A stretch of 12,213 nt of DNA from Salinisphaeraceae bacterium UBA4764. Lineage in GTDB: Bacteria > Pseudomonadota > Gammaproteobacteria > Nevskiales > Salinisphaeraceae. Shown one piece after another: positions 12,176-12,213 of the stretch. The translations under genes were made by a program, and so were the position numbers. Numbering within the stretch: position 1 is the stretch's first letter; each line of letters opens with the position of its first letter. Location: assembly GCA_002403445.1 (NCBI GenBank), contig DHHU01000036.1, positions 9,235-21,447 of the forward strand, given 5' to 3'. The notes under the pieces are model-generated. The model made no database searches. It was given only the letters and a program-made list of their open reading frames with translations, and was not told where the DNA came from.

Positions 12176-12213
12176 CGGGCCGCGGCTGGAACGTCAAATA
12201 ATGCGCCGTCCGA

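Overview
The window looks like ordinary chromosome of a gammaproteobacterium. The GpmA, glutathione reductase, oligopeptidase A, exonuclease III, ThiM and ThiE products all read like the enterobacterial or pseudomonad versions. The coding stretches are moderately GC-rich. An osmoprotectant (glycine betaine/proline) ABC importer at the left edge fits a marine or salt-exposed lifestyle; the taxon is an inference and no species is claimed. No transposase, integrase, CRISPR array, tRNA or rRNA was found.

Left block (1-2126, minus strand): the proV-proW pair of a ProU/OpuA-type importer. proW runs off the window at base 1, and the genes overlap by 4 bp. Upstream (2127-2398) lies a divergent control region with two clean dyads. 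On its other side, on the plus strand, is a 171-residue uncharacterised protein with an HESGH zincin-like motif. It converges on gpmA (phosphoglycerate mutase, minus strand), whose best start is downstream of the longest possible one.

Middle block: a gene-poor, AT-richer gap (3639-4025) is followed by a minus-strand pair, gor (glutathione reductase) and an alpha/beta hydrolase, joined by a 4-bp ATGA overlap. gor has a good sigma70-like promoter with a 7-bp-arm dyad over its -35 box. prlC (oligopeptidase A) is divergent from gor and meets a DUF1499 lipoprotein gene tail to tail, the two stop codons sharing one CTAG. Divergent from the lipoprotein gene is xthA (exonuclease III).

Right block: a 741-bp stretch (9751-10491) without a recognisable gene. 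It holds overlapping opposed promoter-like boxes, a G-tract, two tiny minus-strand frames with a GTGA overlap, and strong potential RNA hairpins ahead of thiM. Then come thiM and thiE (GTGA overlap), which phosphorylate salvaged thiazole alcohol and join it to HMP-PP to make thiamine phosphate. At the right edge, after a weak terminator-like hairpin, is a divergent TPP riboswitch (about 12051-12175). It points to a gene beyond the window, and no TPP aptamer is visible ahead of thiM itself. The most notable features are this riboswitch with substituted core positions and the structured, unassigned thiM leader region.
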